From positions 62,001-126,000 of the forward strand of contig CAVYKK010000026.1 of NCBI GenBank assembly GCA_963769045.1: a stretch of DNA of 64,000 bases, given 5' to 3'. Below, piece after piece: positions 62,264 through 64,000 of this stretch (position 1 is the stretch's first letter; each line of letters starts with the position of its first letter). Under the pieces are notes generated by a model, which was given only the letters and a program-made list of their open reading frames with translations, did not search any database and was not told where the DNA came from. This DNA is from Methanocella_A sp963769045 (GTDB lineage Archaea > Halobacteriota > Methanocellia > Methanocellales > Methanocellaceae). Position numbers and translations under genes: made by a program.

Positions 62264-63067
62264 TTATGCGCCAAGCATATTGCGGACGTCATCGTGGACA
62301 AAGCACCGCTTTATCCTGCCTTCCGGCCGTATGTCAATGATCTCTTCATCATGGAACTGCTTGAGGTAGTGGTGCATGGTCGACTTGTTCCGGTTGAATA
62401 GCCTGGACAGCATGATGTTCGTGATGCCGGGCTGGCTGCCGATCGATCGCAGGATCTCCTTGCGTATCGGGTCTCTCATATGCATGATCATGATCCGCAG
62501 CCGCTTTTTATCTTTAAGCTCGCCGGGCCATATCCGGGTATACTTCCCCTCCTGCAGCCGGACGAACCGGTGCTCCCTGCCGCCCTCGACGAACATGAGG
62601 TAGTGGCATTCCGGATCATAGCTCCGCGTCGCGTTAGAGCGGGCCATATAGTTGTACTCGAACTCGCCCAGGTAATAGTCCAGCGTCCCGGGATTGATGC
62701 CGAGCTTCTCTGAGATTTCGGTCAGCGTGCAGCCGATATTTCTTGGGTCAAGGATGAAGCTGATGATCTTCCTGCGGTTCTCCCGGTCCCTTTCGACGTC
62801 GACGGTACGGAATATCTGGCCCATGTGCGAAAAAATCTGCCATCGCAGATTATCGGCATTGCACCGGGGGCACTCCCTCGGCGTTTCCCTTGCGGCAGGG
62901 ACCGAGGAGCCACCGTTATGGGTAGATGAAGCGATATTACCCGGGTTCTTGGACCAGGGCCCGGCGAAACTGGAACGGAACCAGTATGTCCCCATGCCGA
63001 AGCCTGCGAGATTCACGCTCAGGATCAACACGATGATAGATAATACGGCTATTCTCCTCTTTAACAT
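62264..63067 (-). CDS. membrane-anchored winged-helix transcriptional regulator
   Basis: A 267-residue protein. An N-terminal helix (IAVLSIIVLILSVNLAGFGMG) anchors it. A short loop with CPRCNADNLRWQ follows, then two winged-helix modules: KIISFILDPRNIGCTLTEISEKLGINPGTLDYYLGEFE and IRKEILRSIGSQPGITNIMLSRLFNRNKSTMHHYLKQFHDEEIIDI. Single-pass DNA-binding regulators of this kind are known in archaea, and are thought to link surface signals to transcription. It has AT-rich flanks and no obvious target. Confidence 0.75.
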   Translation of the reverse strand: MLKRRIAVLSIIVLILSVNLAGFGMGTYWFRSSFAGPWSKNPGNIASSTHNGGSSVPAARETPRECPRCNADNLRWQIFSHMGQIFRTVDVERDRENRRKIISFILDPRNIGCTLTEISEKLGINPGTLDYYLGEFEYNYMARSNATRSYDPECHYLMFVEGGREHRFVRLQEGKYTRIWPGELKDKKRLRIMIMHMRDPIRKEILRSIGSQPGITNIMLSRLFNRNKSTMHHYLKQFHDEEIIDIRPEGRIKRCFVHDDVRNMLGA

Positions 63068-63609
63068 ACAATTAACATTGAAACCGATTAGTATTTAACC
63101 GCATGGTAAGCTACAACCTGAATTGCAGTTATTATGGCTCTTTTACAAAAATAAGGCTCAATTTAACCCGGATTGTTCGATGATATACTGAGATCGTTTA
63201 TATATGCGGATGCCTGCGGCACCGGTCTGCCTTCAGGCAGAGCCCCGGGCTATGGTGATACATTGATGCGGTCAGGAGGTACCTTCGCAGGCATCCGTTA
63301 TGATATGCCGGGCCGGTCGCAGCGAAAGCAGGGGGAACATACCCGGTCGCTCATGGCTGAGAACGCAAGCCGGGCATGGCTGCGCAGAGGCTGGCAGACA
63401 TAATGAGTATGTGCATATCCTCATTATGTACATATTAAGCATAGGTACATGCGCCCATGACCATTTCGTATCATTTTCACGGGAGGAATAAGGTATCTGC
63501 ACCTGAATACGCGGCGATGGCGCGCAAATGCGCGCCAACCGCATGTGGCAGGTATAGTGCCGACTAACATAATTAGTCGGTGCCGACTAACATAATTAGT
63601 CGGTGCCGA
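63068..63609. other. 542-bp region without a credible gene
   Basis: Between the regulator start and the chagasin-like gene end. It contains AT-rich promoter sequence (63070-63200), a 9-bp inverted pair CATAATGAG/CTCATTATG (63399-63407, 63420-63428), a GCGCGC-type motif (about 63520-63536) and the tandem palindromes at 63560-63603. A 76-codon frame at 63173 was not accepted because its composition is non-coding-like. Confidence 0.45.
63560..63603. repeat. tandem pair of identical 21-bp palindromes
   Basis: CCGACTAA-CATAA-TTAGTCGG occurs twice (63560-63580 and 63583-63603) separated by TG, with a third partial copy beginning at 63606. It directly follows the stop of the minus-strand gene at 63610 and could be its terminator or a protein-binding array. 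Confidence 0.55.
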
Positions 63610-64000
63610 TTAAACCACGTTTATAATCAACTGGTAGACAGTTCCATTGCCTGCAGGCTCCTCGAACGGCCGCAGCAGGGTCGCCTTGAACTTCTGCTCT
63701 CCGGACCGGGATGCGCGTATCATCCACTGGCGTTCGACGGGCTCGCCTGTCAGGCCTTTCTCGCCGGGAACGAACCAGCTTCCGAGTACGTCAAGTCCCT
63801 GGGTCGACGTGATGTTCCACAGGTATCCGGTGCTTCCGCCGTTCTCAGGCAAAGTGATCATGAACTCAGTGCCTTTTGTCACGTTCACCGTCATGCCATT
63901 CGAACTCATGTCATATGCATGAAAATGCGCCTCGTGATCGGGGACAACCGGGGCCTGGTCACCTTTTTCCGCCGCTGCCTTGAGGCTGTATCCGGCGACG
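63610..64000 (-). CDS. chagasin-like protease inhibitor (5' end outside window)
   Basis: The frame is open to the right edge, so the N-terminus is missing. The visible part has the chagasin/ICP fold motifs: NGGSTGYLW (loop near the NPTTG motif), an EVP-like strand region (GSWFVPGEKGLTGEPVERQWMIRA) and LLRPFEEPAGNGTVYQL (RPW/F loop). This family binds papain-like cysteine proteases. ATG 63909 is internal; upstream residues (VAGYSLKAAAEKGDQAPVV) may follow a signal or linker. Confidence 0.7.
   Translation of the reverse strand, partial: VAGYSLKAAAEKGDQAPVVPDHEAHFHAYDMSSNGMTVNVTKGTEFMITLPENGGSTGYLWNITSTQGLDVLGSWFVPGEKGLTGEPVERQWMIRASRSGEQKFKATLLRPFEEPAGNGTVYQLIINVV

Noticed and set aside
63173..63403. 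76-codon plus-strand frame
   Set aside because: Odd composition, no ribosome-binding site, no family resemblance; more likely intergenic.

Overview
The window reads as chromosome of a methanogenic euryarchaeon, most likely Methanocella or a close relative in the Methanocellales. This is inferred from the gene set and was not searched. Archaeal markers are an MC1-type chromosomal protein, RtcB plus archease, an archaeal NcsA-like tRNA thiolation enzyme, a TrmB regulator, a UbiA-type lipid prenyltransferase, a UPF0248 protein, TATA-box promoters and frequent leaderless-looking starts. A bacterial-type grpE-dnaK-dnaJ operon, G+C-rich genes and AT-rich promoters fit that group. There are no ribosomal RNA genes, CRISPR arrays or transposase genes.

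Layout. 0-6 kb: an Rsm22-like methyltransferase cut by the left edge, the chaperone operon and a KaiC-like ATPase. 6-14 kb: small stress, redox and metal genes (thioesterase, hemerythrin, Cys-rich and zinc-ribbon proteins, PPOx-like flavoprotein) and several exported or membrane proteins. 14-20 kb: an accessory region with a giant DUF11-type surface protein broken by two compensating frameshifts, fragments of a tRNA-Ile gene, a lone response regulator, and a ribbon-helix-helix regulator with an 11-bp-phased operator array. The intact tRNA-Ile(GAT) closes it. 20-31 kb: RNA and DNA maintenance (ncsA, rtcB/archease, recQ), two paralogous HhH-like proteins around a FemAB/GNAT-like gene, and a membrane-anchored HEAT-repeat protein. 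31-43 kb: secreted protein, tRNA-Ser(TGA), Nudix, MC1, methyltransferase, aldehyde dehydrogenase, a TrmB-V4R regulator divergent from an ABC exporter, and an MFS permease.

43-52.6 kb is the most unusual part. A membrane protein with an outward CXXCH motif and cytoplasmic HdrD-like CCG domains precedes a seven-gene minus-strand operon. That operon encodes an ECF transporter (S, two ATPases, T) and three exported proteins. I count six domains resembling a cysteine-less sulfite-oxidase (SUOX/molybdopterin-binding) fold across four of its products: one fused to the S component, two in a lipoprotein, two in a CXXCH protein and one in an alkaline-phosphatase-like lipoprotein. A CcsA-like cytochrome c assembly gene is transcribed divergently from it. 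This suggests an uncharacterised extracytoplasmic binding, processing and uptake machine coupled to c-type haem.

52.9-64 kb: a PKD surface protein, UbiA prenyltransferase, flavodoxin, QueG-like ferredoxin protein, dihydrolipoamide dehydrogenase-like enzyme, M20 peptidase, a FAD oxidoreductase-Rieske fusion, a frameshifted four-helix-like gene, a membrane-tethered winged-helix regulator and a chagasin-like inhibitor cut by the right edge.

Intergenic DNA carries three repeat families: G+C-rich GCGCGC-type palindromes lying mostly between convergent genes, a 36-bp repeat arranged in inverted pairs (31.2 and 42.8-43.1 kb), and CACAGAG-rich repeats, two of which form large hairpins.
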